Position numbers and translations under genes: made by a program. Positions 5,663-5,786 of a DNA stretch of 5,786 nt are shown in pieces. Each line of letters opens with the position of its first letter. The stretch's first letter is position 1. The notes below the pieces were generated by a model. It had not been told where the DNA came from. It saw nothing but the letters and a program-made list of their open reading frames with translations, and did no database searches. The stretch is from Pseudomonadota bacterium (GTDB taxonomy: Bacteria > Pseudomonadota > Alphaproteobacteria > Acetobacterales > Acetobacteraceae): assembly GCA_021845835.1 (NCBI GenBank), contig JAJZVE010000330.1:1-5786 (forward strand), written 5' to 3'.

Positions 5663-5786
5663 ATGGGCGGATTGCTCGGACGGCGCCGGCTGGTGCTCGG
5701 CGCGGGATTGGCGGCGGCCGGCGGCGGGCTGCGCGGCGCGCGGGCGGAATTGCCGCTGTCGCCGGCGCTGCCGGCCGGAACCCGGC
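5663..5786 (+). CDS. N-terminus of a Tat-exported protein, cut by the window edge
   Basis: The frame is open from the ATG at 5663 to the window end (41 codons). It begins with a twin-arginine signal peptide: GRRRLVLGAG (6-15) with Arg7-Arg8-Arg9, a moderately hydrophobic Gly/Ala-rich stretch, then ARA before Glu29. GGGAGGAAGG (5643-5652) lies about 10 bases upstream as a ribosome site. Tat export implies a product folded in the cytoplasm, often with a bound cofactor. The mature start ELPLSPALPAGTR resembles, from memory, the beginning of some periplasmic molybdopterin sulfite-oxidase-like proteins, but 13 residues cannot establish this. The gene is divergent from the HMA-like/barrel pair. Confidence 0.7.
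   Translation, partial: MGGLLGRRRLVLGAGLAAAGGGLRGARAELPLSPALPAGTR

Overview
The window is GC-rich (roughly 70% by eye) and gene-dense, with proteobacterial-type genes. High GC, an E. coli-type two-subunit sulfite reductase, a Tat-exported protein and outer-membrane proteins fit an alphaproteobacterium, perhaps Acetobacteraceae. That placement is an impression from the proteins, not a proof. No tRNA, rRNA, CRISPR array, insertion sequence or phage gene is visible.

Layout. (1) 1-48: the last 15 codons of a plus-strand gene with a hydrophobic C-terminus. It is followed by a GC-rich inverted repeat (73-110), probably a terminator between convergent genes. (2) 130-3645, minus strand: a cysJ-cysI operon encoding both subunits of assimilatory NADPH-sulfite reductase. 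All siroheme/[4Fe-4S], FMN, FAD and NADPH signatures are intact. Ribosome binding sites place both starts downstream of the longest possible ORF starts. (3) 3646-3844: a divergent intergenic region with an AT-rich island and a strong hairpin in the cysJ leader. (4) 3845-4258, plus strand: ohr, an organic hydroperoxide reductase with both catalytic cysteines. (5) 4263-5522, minus strand: a two-gene unit. The first gene encodes a small exported protein with a heavy-metal-associated (HMA)-like fold, in which both metal-binding cysteines appear to be alanine. The second, starting at TTG, encodes a probable outer-membrane beta-barrel of the 'MetA-pathway/transporter' type. The two lie in the same frame, separated only by TAG-CCG. 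(6) 5523-5662: a divergent intergenic region. (7) 5663-5786, plus strand: the start of a Tat-exported protein, cut by the window edge.

How the genes fit together. CysJ passes electrons from NADPH through FAD and FMN to CysI, which reduces sulfite to sulfide for cysteine synthesis. Ohr detoxifies organic hydroperoxides with a thiol mechanism and shares a divergent promoter region with cysJ, so shared thiol or redox control is possible but not demonstrated. The HMA-like/barrel pair looks like a separate envelope module. The core genes are ordinary. The most unusual signals are the cysteine-less HMA-like protein and its in-frame, stop-separated junction with the barrel gene.
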